From Gemmatimonadota bacterium (lineage in GTDB: Bacteria > Gemmatimonadota > Gemmatimonadetes > Longimicrobiales > Gaopeijiaceae): DNA of 64,000 nucleotides. How positions within the stretch are numbered: the stretch's first letter is position 1; every line of letters begins with the position of its first letter. A model generated the notes under the pieces. The model was not told the DNA's origin and searched no databases. It saw nothing but the letters and a program-made list of their open reading frames with translations. The translations under genes and the position numbers were made by a program. Where the stretch lies: the NCBI GenBank assembly GCA_016873995.1, contig VGVR01000001.1, forward strand, positions 153,616 through 217,615, written 5' to 3'. Positions 41,412 through 51,625 of the stretch are shown here, piece by piece.

Positions 41412-42307
41412 TCCATCAACTCGAGCAGGATCGCCTTCTGCGCGTGCAGGCGGTTCTCTGCCTCGTCGAAGATACGCGACTGCGGTCCGTCGATCACGGA
41501 CGCCGAGACCTCTTCGCCGCGGTGCGCCGGCAGACAGTGCAGGAAGATCGCGCGCTCGTCGGCGAGCGCCATGAGCGCGTCGTCCACCACGAAGCCGGTG
41601 AACGCCTTGGCGCGCACCGCCATCTCGTCTTCTTGGCCCATGGATGCCCACACGTCGGTGGTGACCACGTGGGCGCCCTCGGCCGCCTCCGCCGGGCTGC
41701 GCGTGAGGGTGACCTTCCCGGCCTTTTGGGCGCGCGCGAGGATCGCCGGGTCGGGGTCATAGCCGGCAGGACAAGCGAGGCGCAGCTCGAAGCCGAGCCG
41801 GTACGCTGCGTTGATCCAGGAGTTGGCCATGTTGTTGCCGTCGCCGATCCAGGCCACCGTGCAGTCGGTGACCGAGCCGAACTCCTCTGCGACGGCCTGC
41901 AGGTCGGCGACGACCTGGCAGGGGTGCAGCAGGTCAGAGAGGGCGTTCACGACCGGAACGGAAGCGTGCCGCGCGAGCTCCTCCACTTCGGCGTGGGCGA
42001 ACGTCCGGATGGTGATCGCATCGACGTAGCGTGACAGCACGCCAGCCGTGTCGGACACCGTCTCCCCGCGGCCGATCTGGCTGTCGCGATCCGACAAGAA
42101 GATCGCGTGGCCTCCCAACTGGGTCATGGCGACCTCGAAGGACACGCGCGTACGCGTCGAGCTCTTCTTGAAGATCATCGCGAGGCTCTTGCCCGTGAGC
42201 TTCGACTTGTCCATGCCGGCCTTCAGGTTGGCGGCGCGGTCGAGCAGCGCCAACAGCTCGTCAGTGGAGAAGTCTGTGATCGCAAGGAAGTCGCGTTTCT
42301 TGGCCAT
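41408..42307 (-). CDS. argF: Ornithine carbamoyltransferase
   Basis: Arginine-biosynthesis enzyme, 299 residues, that makes citrulline from ornithine and carbamoyl phosphate. The carbamoyl-phosphate sites are SSTRTR (49-54) and LLHPCQ, and the ornithine-binding site is DVWASMG plus HCLPAHRGEEV. The last motif is typical of true OTCases as opposed to acetylornithine types. It follows hslU after 7 bp. No other arginine gene is adjacent. Confidence 0.94.
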   Translation of the reverse strand: MAKKRDFLAITDFSTDELLALLDRAANLKAGMDKSKLTGKSLAMIFKKSSTRTRVSFEVAMTQLGGHAIFLSDRDSQIGRGETVSDTAGVLSRYVDAITIRTFAHAEVEELARHASVPVVNALSDLLHPCQVVADLQAVAEEFGSVTDCTVAWIGDGNNMANSWINAAYRLGFELRLACPAGYDPDPAILARAQKAGKVTLTRSPAEAAEGAHVVTTDVWASMGQEDEMAVRAKAFTGFVVDDALMALADERAIFLHCLPAHRGEEVSASVIDGPQSRIFDEAENRLHAQKAILLELME

Positions 42308-42314
42308 GGCAGTG

Positions 42315-43801
<1,487 letters not shown>

Positions 43802-43805
<4 letters not shown>

Positions 43806-44380
43806 GCGCCCTTCGCCCCGTCCGCGCCCAGCTCGAGCACCACGATGTCCTGATTCGAGTAGATGCAGATCTCACCGGCGATCTCGAGCGAGCGCCGCAC
43901 GATCGAGGGAGCGTCGAGGCCGGAATGTGATTTGAGCGCCCGCGCCGCGGAGCGCGCGTAGGAGCCCCCCGAGCCGATGGCCACGATGTCGTCGTCAGGC
44001 TCGATCACGTCTCCCTGACCGCTCACCATGAAGATGTGGTTCGCGTCCGCCACGGCGAGCAGGGCGTCGAGGCGGCGCAGGTACCGGTCCATGCGCCAGT
44101 CCTTGGCGAGCTCGACCACCGCCTTCGTCATGTTGGCCGGGTAGCGGTCGAGCTTCTCCTCCAGCTTCTCGAAGAGCGTGAAGGCATCCGCGACCGCGCC
44201 CGCGAAGCCGGCCAGGAACTTCCCGTCTTTCAACGAACGGACCTTCCGTGCGCTCGCCTTCACCACGGTGTCGCCCATCGTCACCTGGCCGTCCCCGCCC
44301 ATGGCGACGCGGCCGTCCTTACGGACGGCAAGCACTGTGGTGGAACGGATCAACCGCGGCGGTTCTGAGGGAGAAGGCAT
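43802..44380 (-). CDS. hslV: HslUV protease peptidase subunit
   Basis: N-terminal-threonine protease, 192 residues. The mature protein should begin at Thr14 in STTVLAVR after removal of a 13-residue propeptide. [20 protein letters not shown] and the glycine-rich [26 protein letters not shown] parts are family-typical. The start ATG at 44380 has no strong ribosome-binding site; an in-frame TTG nearer the mature Thr is possible. Two large palindromes lie upstream. Confidence 0.95.
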
Positions 44381-44487
44381 GGCCGAGAGGTGCCGGAAGG
44401 AAGGGGACGAATCTAATGGTGTCGCTGCCGAAGTGGCAGGCTTCGCGAGCGGGGGACCCTGGGGGGCGCCGCCCAGGTCACTTGGGA

Positions 44488-44580
44488 ATCGTTCGAAACT
44501 CGAACGATCTCCGGCCCGAGGGAATCCAGCACTCGCGGGGGCCTGTCCGGAGTTATCGATCGTTCGAAAGTCGAACGATC
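44488..44580. promoter_or_regulatory. Pair of near-identical palindromes between xerC and hslV
   Basis: 44488-44508 is atcgttcga-aac-tcgaacgat, and 44558-44580 is gatcgttcga-aag-tcgaacgatc: perfect 9- and 10-bp arms with 3-bp centres, 71 bp apart centre to centre (nearly seven helical turns). They occupy the 217-bp gap upstream of hslV and after the xerC end. The spacing suits two protein dimers bound on one helix face (operator pair). Alternatives are a small intergenic repeat family or recombinase sites. The class of binding protein is unknown. Confidence 0.7.
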
Positions 44581-44597
44581 CGGCGAACGGTCCGGCC

Positions 44598-45509
44598 CTA
44601 CCTCGACCTCGGGTGCGCGTCCCGATACACCCGGAGGAGACGCTCCTTGGTCGTGTGCGTGTAGACCTGGGTCGTCGACAGAGAGACGTGCCCGAGCAGC
44701 TCCTTCACGGCCAGCAAGTCCGCCCCGCCCTCCATCAAGTGCGTCGCGAACGAGTGCCGCAGGGCGTGCGCCGAAAGCCCGCGCGCACCCGCGGCCGCCT
44801 CGAACGAGCTCCGCACGGCCTCCTGAATGGAGCGCCGCGACAGGCGTCCCCCTCTCGCGTTCACGAGCAGCGCGCCGGCGGTGCGATCGGCCACCTCGCT
44901 GCGCCTCGGCTCGTAGCGCCCGATGGCGGTCACGGCCGCCTCGGTGACGGGCACGATCCGCTCCTTCCTCCCCTTCCCCAGCACGCGCACCTGGCGTGTG
45001 CGCTCGTCGATCATGCCCACGTCGAGCCCATGCAGCTCGGAAAGGCGCAGCCCGCTCCCATAGAGCAACTCCAGGATCACGAGCGTGCGTGTACCGGCGA
45101 GCGTGTTCTCGGCCGCCCCGCGCTCGGCCCCGGCGAACACCTCCTCTACGTCGCCACGCGACAGGTGACCCGGCAGTCGCTTGTCGAGCTTGGGGCCGCG
45201 CACCGCGCGCCCTGGGCTCGACTCGATGCGCTCCTCGGCATGCAGGAATCGGAAGAACGTCCGGGCCGCCGCGAGCTTACGCGCCGCCGAGCGCTTCGAC
45301 AGACCCCGACGCCCGCACCAGCCGAGAAACGCTCGCAACGCCAGCCGGTCGATGTCTTCGTCCGACCACCCCCACGAGGCACGGCCCAAGTAGTCCGCGA
45401 GGAACTTTTCCAGCTCGGCCAGGTCCTTGGCATACGCTTTCACCGTGTTGGGTGAGAGCTGTCGCTCGTCGGCGAGGTGCTTCAGGAACTCCTTCACCTC
45501 GGCGGTCAT
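44598..45509 (-). CDS. xerC: Tyrosine recombinase XerC/XerD
   Basis: Site-specific recombinase of 303 residues that resolves chromosome dimers. An N-terminal SAM-like core-binding domain (about 1-95) precedes the catalytic domain with Arg155 (GSGLRLSEL), Lys179 (LGKGRKE), His248-x-x-Arg251 ([11 protein letters not shown]), His274 (LGHVSLS) and Tyr283 (TTQVYTH). The ATG at 45509 overlaps trmFO by 4 bp. It lies with topA, consistent with a DNA-topology role. XerC versus XerD cannot be decided. Confidence 0.9.
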   Translation of the reverse strand: MTAEVKEFLKHLADERQLSPNTVKAYAKDLAELEKFLADYLGRASWGWSDEDIDRLALRAFLGWCGRRGLSKRSAARKLAAARTFFRFLHAEERIESSPGRAVRGPKLDKRLPGHLSRGDVEEVFAGAERGAAENTLAGTRTLVILELLYGSGLRLSELHGLDVGMIDERTRQVRVLGKGRKERIVPVTEAAVTAIGRYEPRRSEVADRTAGALLVNARGGRLSRRSIQEAVRSSFEAAAGARGLSAHALRHSFATHLMEGGADLLAVKELLGHVSLSTTQVYTHTTKERLLRVYRDAHPRSR

Positions 45510-46825
45510 GGCGACGCGACGACGCCGTGCGCCGACATCCACGCGAGGAAATCGGTTTGGGCGCGCTCCGCGAGCAGCTCACGCTTGCGCTGCTTGTCGC
45601 GCACCTCGGTAGGGAGCGGGTCGACCAGTCCCCAGTTGGAGTTCATGGGCTGGAAGCGTCTCGGGTCGGCTTCTCGCAGGTACCGGAGCAGCGCACCGAG
45701 CATGGTGGTCGGTGGGGGCACGACCGGCTCGCGTCCCTCGAGCACGCGTCCGAGGTTGATGCCCGCCAGGATTCCGCTCGCCGCCGATTCCGTGTACCCC
45801 TCCACGCCCGTGAGCTGACCGGCGAAGAAGAGGTCGGGCCGTGCGGGCGGCGAGCCGGCCGGGCCGAGGCGGGCCGGGAAGTTCAGGTAGCTGTTCCGGT
45901 GGATGGACCCCCAGCGCAAGAACTCCGCACCGGCGAGCCCGGGAATCAGGCCGAAAATGCGCCGCTGCTCGCCGACCTTCAGGCGGGTCTGGAAGCCGAC
46001 CAGGTTCCACATCTGCCCGGCACGGTCCTCGCGCCTGAGCTGCACGACTGCCCACGGCCGTTTGCCTGTGCGCGGGTCGGTGAGCCCGATCGGTTTCATG
46101 GGTCCGAAGCGGAGCGTGTCGGGTCCGCGCGCGGCCATCACCTCGATGGGAAGGCACCCCTCGAAGTAGGGCACCGCCTCCCAGTCGTGACCCTCGTACG
46201 ACTCGCCACCCCGCAGCGCGGCGACGAAGGCATCGTACTCCTCGCGGCTCATGGGACAGTTCAGGTAGTCGTCGTCCTCGTCGAAGCGCCCGCCGGCGAA
46301 GGCAACCGACTCGTCCACACTGTCGCGACTGACGATGGGCGCGATCGCGTCGAAGAACGCGAGGCCGTCGTCCCCGAGCAGCGCGCGAATCCCGACCGAG
46401 ATCGCGTCCGAGGTGAGTGGCCCGGTCGCGATCACCGCGGGCCCAACGGGCACGTCCACGACTTCCTCGCGCACGACCTCGATGCGTGGCTCACTCCAGA
46501 CCGCACGCGTCATGGCCTCCGCGAACAGGTGGCGGTCCACGGCGAGCGCGGAGCCCGCGGCGACCCGCGCGCCGTCCGCGGAGGCGAGCAGAACGGAGCC
46601 GAGCGCGCGCATCTCGCGCTTGAGCTGCCCATGCGCGTTCGCCGGGTCCTCGCTCTTGAACGAGTTCGTGCAGACCAGCTCACCGAGGCTGTCTGATTGG
46701 TGCGCCGGCGTGCGTCGCACGGGGCGCATCTCGACCAGCCGCACCGCATGGCCGGCGCGAGAGAGACGGAGCGCCGCCTCGCAGCCGGCGAGTCCTCCGC
46801 CGACCACGGTGGCCGCGGCGCTCAC
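45506..46825 (-). CDS. trmFO: Methylenetetrahydrofolate-tRNA-(uracil-5-)-methyltransferase
   Basis: FAD- and folate-dependent tRNA m5U54 methylase, 439 residues. The N-terminal dinucleotide fold is VVGGGLAGCEAAL, followed by VEMRPVRRTPAH, LVCTNSFKSED and the catalytic-cysteine region YLNCPMSREEYDAF. GLIPGLAGAEFLRWGSIHRN and TGVEGYTESAASG are C-terminal family motifs. The topA-trmFO-xerC order, with ATGA overlaps on both sides, is a frequent bacterial arrangement. Confidence 0.96.
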   Translation of the reverse strand: MSAAATVVGGGLAGCEAALRLSRAGHAVRLVEMRPVRRTPAHQSDSLGELVCTNSFKSEDPANAHGQLKREMRALGSVLLASADGARVAAGSALAVDRHLFAEAMTRAVWSEPRIEVVREEVVDVPVGPAVIATGPLTSDAISVGIRALLGDDGLAFFDAIAPIVSRDSVDESVAFAGGRFDEDDDYLNCPMSREEYDAFVAALRGGESYEGHDWEAVPYFEGCLPIEVMAARGPDTLRFGPMKPIGLTDPRTGKRPWAVVQLRREDRAGQMWNLVGFQTRLKVGEQRRIFGLIPGLAGAEFLRWGSIHRNSYLNFPARLGPAGSPPARPDLFFAGQLTGVEGYTESAASGILAGINLGRVLEGREPVVPPPTTMLGALLRYLREADPRRFQPMNSNWGLVDPLPTEVRDKQRKRELLAERAQTDFLAWMSAHGVVASP

Positions 46826-49329
46826 TTCTTCTTCCTGCTTCTCCCGCCTGCTTTCGCCGTGGGGCGACGTCCGCGGCCGCGGCCCTTACCGGCTCGCCCC
46901 GCTTTCTTGGCGAGCAGCTCGAGTGCCGTCTCCAGATCGATCTCCTCCGGCTCGGCATCCTTGGGGAGCGTCGCGTTGACCTCTCCGTCGGTCACGTACG
47001 GCCCGTAGCGCCCCGAGAAGATGACGATGTCCGCGCCCGACTTGGGATGCTTGCCGAGCTCCTTGAGCGGGGCGCGCTTGCCGGCAGCCTTGGCATCCAG
47101 CATCGCCTTGGCCTCTTCGAGCGTCACGGTCCAGAGCGCGTCCGTTCCCTTGAGGCTGGCGAACGTCTTGTCGCGCCGCACGAACGGCCCGAAGCGCCCG
47201 ATGGCAGCGACGACCTCCTGCCCGGAAGTCGGGTCGATGCCGACCGTACGCGGTAGCTCGAGCAGCTTCACCGCCTGCGCCAGGTCGATCTCCTCGGGCT
47301 TGCGATCCTTCGGCACGCTCGCGCGCTTCGGCTTCTCGTCCTCGGTGGGGGACTCGAGCTCCACGTACGGTCCATACGGGCCGACCTTGAGCCGCACCTT
47401 GCGCCCAAACTGCGGGTGCAGGCCCAGCTCCTTGCCCTCCGGGTCGACACCGTCCAGGGACCGCGTGCTCCGGCACTCCGGGTACCCCGAGCAGCCGAGG
47501 AATCGACCGAAGCGGTTCCAACGCACGATCATCGGGCGACCGCACTTGTCGCACGTCTCGCCCTCGGCTGCCAGGATCTCCTTGATGATCTCGTCGGAGT
47601 TGGCCTCGCCCGCTTCCAGCCGCTCCAGGAAGCCCGGGTAGAATTCGGCGAGCAGGTTGCGCCACTCCACCTCGCCTTCCTCGACCCGGTCGAGCTCACC
47701 TTCCATGCGGCTCGTGAAGGCCACGTCGAAGATGTTCGGGAAGATGCGCACGAGCAGCTTCGACACCACCTCGCCGAGGTCGGTCGGCTTGAAGCGCCGC
47801 TGATCGAGCTCCACGTAGCCGCGGTCGACGATCACGGAGATGATCTGCGCGTAGGTCGACGGCCTGCCGATGCCCTGCTCCTCCAGCTCCTTCACCAGGC
47901 TCGCCTCGGAGAAGCGGGGCGGCGGCTGCGTGAAGTGCTGACGCGGCTCCAGCGACTTGAGGAGCGCCGAGTCGCCCTGCGCGAGGTCGGGGAGCGGCTC
48001 GAGGTCGTCGAGGCGCTTGTAGTCACCCGCTTCGGTCGCCTCGACATAGAGGCGCGTGAAGCCGGCGAACTTCACGATGGAGCCCGTCGCCCGGAACACG
48101 TACCGCCTCCGGCTCGCGCCCGCGAGGTCGAAGTCGACCGTCGTGGTGTCGTAGACCGCCGGCGTCATCTGGCTGGCCACGAATCGCAGCCAAATCAGCT
48201 CGTAGAGGCGAGCCTGGTCGGGGTCGAGGTACCGCGCGGCCTCGCTCGGCAGGAGCGTCACGTCCGTCGGACGAACGGCCTCGTGCGCGTCCTGCGCAGC
48301 GGGCCCCTGCGCGCCACCGTAGAGCCGCGGCGCATCAGGCACGTAGCCGGCGCCGAACTCCTGGCGAATCCACGTGCGGGCGTGCCCCACCGCCTCGGGC
48401 GAGACGCGCGTCGAGTCCGTACGCATGTAGGTGATCAGACCCACTTCACCGCGGTGACCGATCGATTGCCCTTCGTAGAGGCGCTGCGCGTTCGACATGG
48501 TCTGGCGCGCCGAGAAGCGGAGCCGCTTCGCCGCCTCTTGCTGCAGCGTCGAGGTCGTGAACGGAGGGAACGGGTTCTTCCGCCGCTCGCGCCGCTTGAT
48601 CTCCGAGACGACGAAAGGAATCCCGGTCAGGTCGTCGACGACCGAGCGCGCGGCGACCTCGTTCTCCAGCGTGAACGCCTTGCCGTCGATCTTGTGGAGC
48701 TTCGCGTCGAACGCTTGCGCGTCGCGCTCGAGGTGCGCCGTGACCGACCAGTACTCCTGCTGCACGAACGCGCGGATCTCGTCCTCGCGCTCGCAGATCA
48801 ATCGGAGCGCCACGGTCTGCACGCGCCCCGCCGAGAGTCCTGGGCGGATCGGCTTCCAGAGCAGCGGGCTCACCTGATAGCCCACGAGCCTGTCCAGAAT
48901 ACGCCGGGCCTGCTGCGCCTCGATCTTCTTGGTGTCGAGCGGCCCGGTGGATGCGAGGGCCTTCTCGACGGCCGCCTTGGTGATCTCGCGGAACGTCACG
49001 CGCTGGAAGCGGTCCTTGTCCTTCTCGTAGCCGAGCTGCTCGGCCACGTGGTAGGCGATGGCCTCTCCCTCGCGGTCCGGATCGGTCGCGAGGATGACCG
49101 TGTCCGCCTTGGCCGCCTTCTGCTTCAGCTCCGAGATGACCTTCCCCTTGCCGCGGATGGTCACGTACTTGGGCTCGAAGCCGTGCTCGATGTCGACCCC
49201 CAGCTCTTTGGGCGGAAGGTCCCGGACGTGCCCCACCGAGGCCGCGACGTCGTAGCCGCGGCCCAGGTACTTCCCGATCGTCTTCGCCTTGGCAGGCGAC
49301 TCGACGATGACCAGGTGTTTGGAGCTCAT
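46822..49329 (-). CDS. topA: DNA topoisomerase I
   Basis: Type IA topoisomerase, 835 residues, that relaxes negative supercoils. The TOPRIM domain begins HLVIVESPAKAKTIGKYLG and includes ATDPDREGEAIAYH. The catalytic Tyr301 lies in LITYMRTDSTRVSPEA. One zinc finger (CDKCGRPM, CSGYPEC) is followed by three Gly/Phe-rich TopoI repeats (YGPYVE, RFGPFV, RYGPYVT) and a long Lys/Arg/Gly-rich tail ending SRKKK. Both ends overlap neighbours by 4 bp. Confidence 0.97.
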   Translation of the reverse strand: MSSKHLVIVESPAKAKTIGKYLGRGYDVAASVGHVRDLPPKELGVDIEHGFEPKYVTIRGKGKVISELKQKAAKADTVILATDPDREGEAIAYHVAEQLGYEKDKDRFQRVTFREITKAAVEKALASTGPLDTKKIEAQQARRILDRLVGYQVSPLLWKPIRPGLSAGRVQTVALRLICEREDEIRAFVQQEYWSVTAHLERDAQAFDAKLHKIDGKAFTLENEVAARSVVDDLTGIPFVVSEIKRRERRKNPFPPFTTSTLQQEAAKRLRFSARQTMSNAQRLYEGQSIGHRGEVGLITYMRTDSTRVSPEAVGHARTWIRQEFGAGYVPDAPRLYGGAQGPAAQDAHEAVRPTDVTLLPSEAARYLDPDQARLYELIWLRFVASQMTPAVYDTTTVDFDLAGASRRRYVFRATGSIVKFAGFTRLYVEATEAGDYKRLDDLEPLPDLAQGDSALLKSLEPRQHFTQPPPRFSEASLVKELEEQGIGRPSTYAQIISVIVDRGYVELDQRRFKPTDLGEVVSKLLVRIFPNIFDVAFTSRMEGELDRVEEGEVEWRNLLAEFYPGFLERLEAGEANSDEIIKEILAAEGETCDKCGRPMIVRWNRFGRFLGCSGYPECRSTRSLDGVDPEGKELGLHPQFGRKVRLKVGPYGPYVELESPTEDEKPKRASVPKDRKPEEIDLAQAVKLLELPRTVGIDPTSGQEVVAAIGRFGPFVRRDKTFASLKGTDALWTVTLEEAKAMLDAKAAGKRAPLKELGKHPKSGADIVIFSGRYGPYVTDGEVNATLPKDAEPEEIDLETALELLAKKAGRAGKGRGRGRRPTAKAGGRSRKKK

Positions 49330-49871
49330 TCCGCCAGGACTCCGGGATAGGCATCAGCCAGAATCCCCAGGATTCGGGCCGAGACATCTTCTACGGACGA
49401 GCGCTCCGTGTCCACTGCCCACATGGAATCCTTATAGTACGGCGCGCGCTGGGCGATCAACCGGATCGCCTCTTCTTGGGCGTCCGGCCGGGCCAGGAGC
49501 GGACGCGTCCCGACCGCCGCTGCGGCCCTGCGGATGGCCTCTGGAGCCGACACCTGGAGCCAGAACGTCGCTGTCCCGGGCGGCACACCCGCCAGCCGCC
49601 CCGGCGCACCCGCCCACCCGCCCCCGCTCGCCAGCACCACGCGGCTCTCCCCGAGCAATCGAGTGCCAACCTTCTCCTCGAGCGCGCGAAAGTAGGGCTC
49701 CCCTCGCCGGGTGAAGATCTCGGCGACGGAGGCTTTCTCCTGGGCCACAATCGCGTCGTCGAAGTCCTCGAACCGCCAACCCAGCCGCTTGGCGACCTCC
49801 CGGCCGACGCTCGTCTTCCCCGAGCCCATGAACCCGATCAGGAGGACCCGGTCGAGCCTGGGAGAGCTCAC
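49326..49871 (-). CDS. aroK: Shikimate kinase
   Basis: Phosphorylates shikimate, 181 residues from a GTG in a GTGA overlap with aroC. Walker A is GFMGSGKTSVG, the shikimate site includes DFDDAIVAQ and FFRALE-like YFRALEEKV, and the lid has TRPLL. ASGGGW contacts shikimate (G-G-G). It is followed by topA with a 4-bp overlap. Confidence 0.94.
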   Translation of the reverse strand: MSSPRLDRVLLIGFMGSGKTSVGREVAKRLGWRFEDFDDAIVAQEKASVAEIFTRRGEPYFRALEEKVGTRLLGESRVVLASGGGWAGAPGRLAGVPPGTATFWLQVSAPEAIRRAAAAVGTRPLLARPDAQEEAIRLIAQRAPYYKDSMWAVDTERSSVEDVSARILGILADAYPGVLAE

Positions 49872-51073
49872 CGCTCCCGGAAGCCCCGCTCGTTCAGGTA
49901 AGCGAGGTAGGCCTCGAAGTTTCGGCGCACTTCGCCGACCGAATCGCCTCCGAACTTCTCCAGGAACGCATCGGCGAGCACCAACGCCACCATCGCCTCC
50001 CCGACCACGCCCGCCGCGGGCACCGCGCACACGTCGCTTCGCTCCACCGCCGCGTCGCCGGGCGAACCGTCGCGCAGGTCCACGCTGGCGAGAGGCTTCC
50101 GCAGCGTCGAGATCGGCTTCATCGCGCCGCGCACGGCGAGCGGTTCGCCCGTGGTCACGCCCCCCTCGAGCCCACCCGCGCGGTTCGACGCGCGACCGAT
50201 GCCGCCGGTACGCGGCTTTTCCTCGGCTCGCACGATCGGATCGTGCACCTGGGAGCCCGGGCGCCGCGCGCCCTCGAAGCCGATCCCGATCTCGACGCCC
50301 TTCACCGCGTGGATCGACATGACCGCCCGCGCCAGGCGGCCGTCGAGCTTGCGGTCCCAGGACACGTGCGAGCCGAGGCCGACCGGCAGCCCGGTCGCTA
50401 CGACCTCGAAGACGCCCCCGAGCGTGTCGCCGCGCTCCTTGGCTGCGTCGATTTCGGCCATCATGCGCGCGGCTGCGCCCTCGTCGAGGCAGCGCACCGG
50501 GCTCTTGTCGGCTGCCGCGTTCAGGTCCTCGGGAAGCTCGCGGATCTCCGCCTCGGCCGCGCCGATCGACAGAATGTGGCTCCCGACGCGCACGCCGAAC
50601 TCGGCCAAGAAGCGCTTGGCGATCGCGCCGCAGGCCACGCGCATCGTCGTCTCGCGCGCGCTCGCCCGCTCCAGGATGTCTCGCACATCGCGGCGGTCGT
50701 ACTTGAGCACCCCGACCAGGTCGGCGTGCCCGGGGCGCGGCAGGTAATGAGGCTTGAGCGCCTTCGGGTTCACGTCTGGCGGTGGCGCCGCGTGGCTCAT
50801 CGCGACCGTCCAGTTCTCCCAGTCGCGGTTCCACACCACCATCGAGATGGGTGAGCCGAGCGTCTCGCCCAGGCGGACGCCGTTCAGCAGGTCCGCGCGG
50901 TCCGTCTCGATCAGCATGCGGCGGCCGCGTCCGTACCCGCCCTGGCGGCGGGCCAGCTCCGGGTCGACGTCGCGCGCCATCTCGAGCGAGAGCCCCGCCG
51001 GGATCCCCTCGAGAATCGCAGTCAGCGCACGCCCGTGCGACTCACCCGCCGTGTGGAAGTGGATGCGATCCAT
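49868..51073 (-). CDS. aroC: Chorismate synthase
   Basis: Last shared step of aromatic amino-acid synthesis: EPSP to chorismate with reduced FMN. It has 401 residues. Signature motifs are HTAGESHGRALTAILEGIP, RRQGGYGRGRRM, RPGHADLVGVLKY, ASARETTMRVACGAIA, and AGGLEGGVTTGEPLAVR. It is the first gene of the aroC-aroK-topA-trmFO-xerC run. About 100 bp separate it from the Ig-like lipoprotein upstream. Confidence 0.97.
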   Translation of the reverse strand: MDRIHFHTAGESHGRALTAILEGIPAGLSLEMARDVDPELARRQGGYGRGRRMLIETDRADLLNGVRLGETLGSPISMVVWNRDWENWTVAMSHAAPPPDVNPKALKPHYLPRPGHADLVGVLKYDRRDVRDILERASARETTMRVACGAIAKRFLAEFGVRVGSHILSIGAAEAEIRELPEDLNAAADKSPVRCLDEGAAARMMAEIDAAKERGDTLGGVFEVVATGLPVGLGSHVSWDRKLDGRLARAVMSIHAVKGVEIGIGFEGARRPGSQVHDPIVRAEEKPRTGGIGRASNRAGGLEGGVTTGEPLAVRGAMKPISTLRKPLASVDLRDGSPGDAAVERSDVCAVPAAGVVGEAMVALVLADAFLEKFGGDSVGEVRRNFEAYLAYLNERGFRER

Positions 51074-51152
51074 AGGTCGGCGGAAGGTGGTCTAGACCGG
51101 ACGGCGCGGTCAACGGCCTTCGCTTTGGTGCGCAGCGCTGCGGAGGGACGTC

Positions 51153-51174
51153 AGCGGCCGGAAACCGGGCCGCT
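51153..51174 (-). terminator. Hairpin at the end of the pilus operon
   Basis: A 7-bp outer stem (agcggcc / ggccgct) plus 2 inner pairs around an aaa loop with one bulged G, starting at the stop codon of the gene at 51174. No T-run follows. A second 12-bp palindrome, cgcagcgctgcg, lies just beyond at 51131-51142. Confidence 0.45.
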
Positions 51175-51620
51175 CAGTTGAGGACGACCGCGACCGTATC
51201 GGCGCCCTTGTCGCCCAGCGCGTCCGTGGCCTCGACGATGATGGTCGCGTTCCCGGTCGTCGCGCCGGACCGCTTCATGAAGCGGGAGACCGTCGTATCA
51301 GGCGGGTTCGCCAGGGTCACCGTCTGGGCGGTGAACGCCGTGCCGCCCGCGGTGAACGCGCCGGTGAACGTCACCTGCGATAGCCCCCTCGGCCCGGTGA
51401 TGTTCGCCGTCACCTGCACGGAGTCGCCCGCGGCCACCCCCGTGTTCGTGGCCGGCGCAGTGATCTCGACCTGCGGCCCCTGATCCACCGTCGCGGAGCC
51501 CGTGAAGAGGTTCTCGCCCGCACACCCCGGCAGGGCCAACGCGGCGACTAGTGCGGCTGCGCGGCGCAGGTCGGTCGAGCGTCCCTTGTAGAAGGGGCGC
51601 GCCGTCGGGTTCGCTCTCAT
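51174..51620 (-). CDS. Ig-like lipoprotein next to pilQ
   Basis: A 148-residue protein with an arginine-rich N-terminus, a hydrophobic core and a lipobox ALPGC (Cys33). The mature part is one predicted Ig/cadherin-like beta sandwich (VEITAPATNTGVAAGDSVQV, then GATTGNATIIVEATDALGDK). It starts 5 bp after pilQ and ends the pil operon, so a role in the pilus or secretin (pilotin-like or surface-exposed) is a fair guess, but no family match was recognised. Confidence 0.75.
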   Translation of the reverse strand: MRANPTARPFYKGRSTDLRRAAALVAALALPGCAGENLFTGSATVDQGPQVEITAPATNTGVAAGDSVQVTANITGPRGLSQVTFTGAFTAGGTAFTAQTVTLANPPDTTVSRFMKRSGATTGNATIIVEATDALGDKGADTVAVVLN

Positions 51621-51625
51621 GGGTC

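Noticed and set aside
44488..44580. Palindromes as LexA (SOS) boxes
   Set aside because: SOS boxes of the Gram-positive type are TCGAAC-N4-GTTCGA; here the arms are in the opposite order (GTTCGA-N3-TCGAAC).
44488..44580. Palindromes as a dif site beside xerC
   Set aside because: dif sites have two 11-bp arms around a 6-bp centre and usually one copy per chromosome. These have 3-bp centres and occur twice.
47416..49350. 644-residue open frame opposite topA
   Set aside because: Composition is typical of antisense shadow; topA on the other strand has full catalytic motifs.
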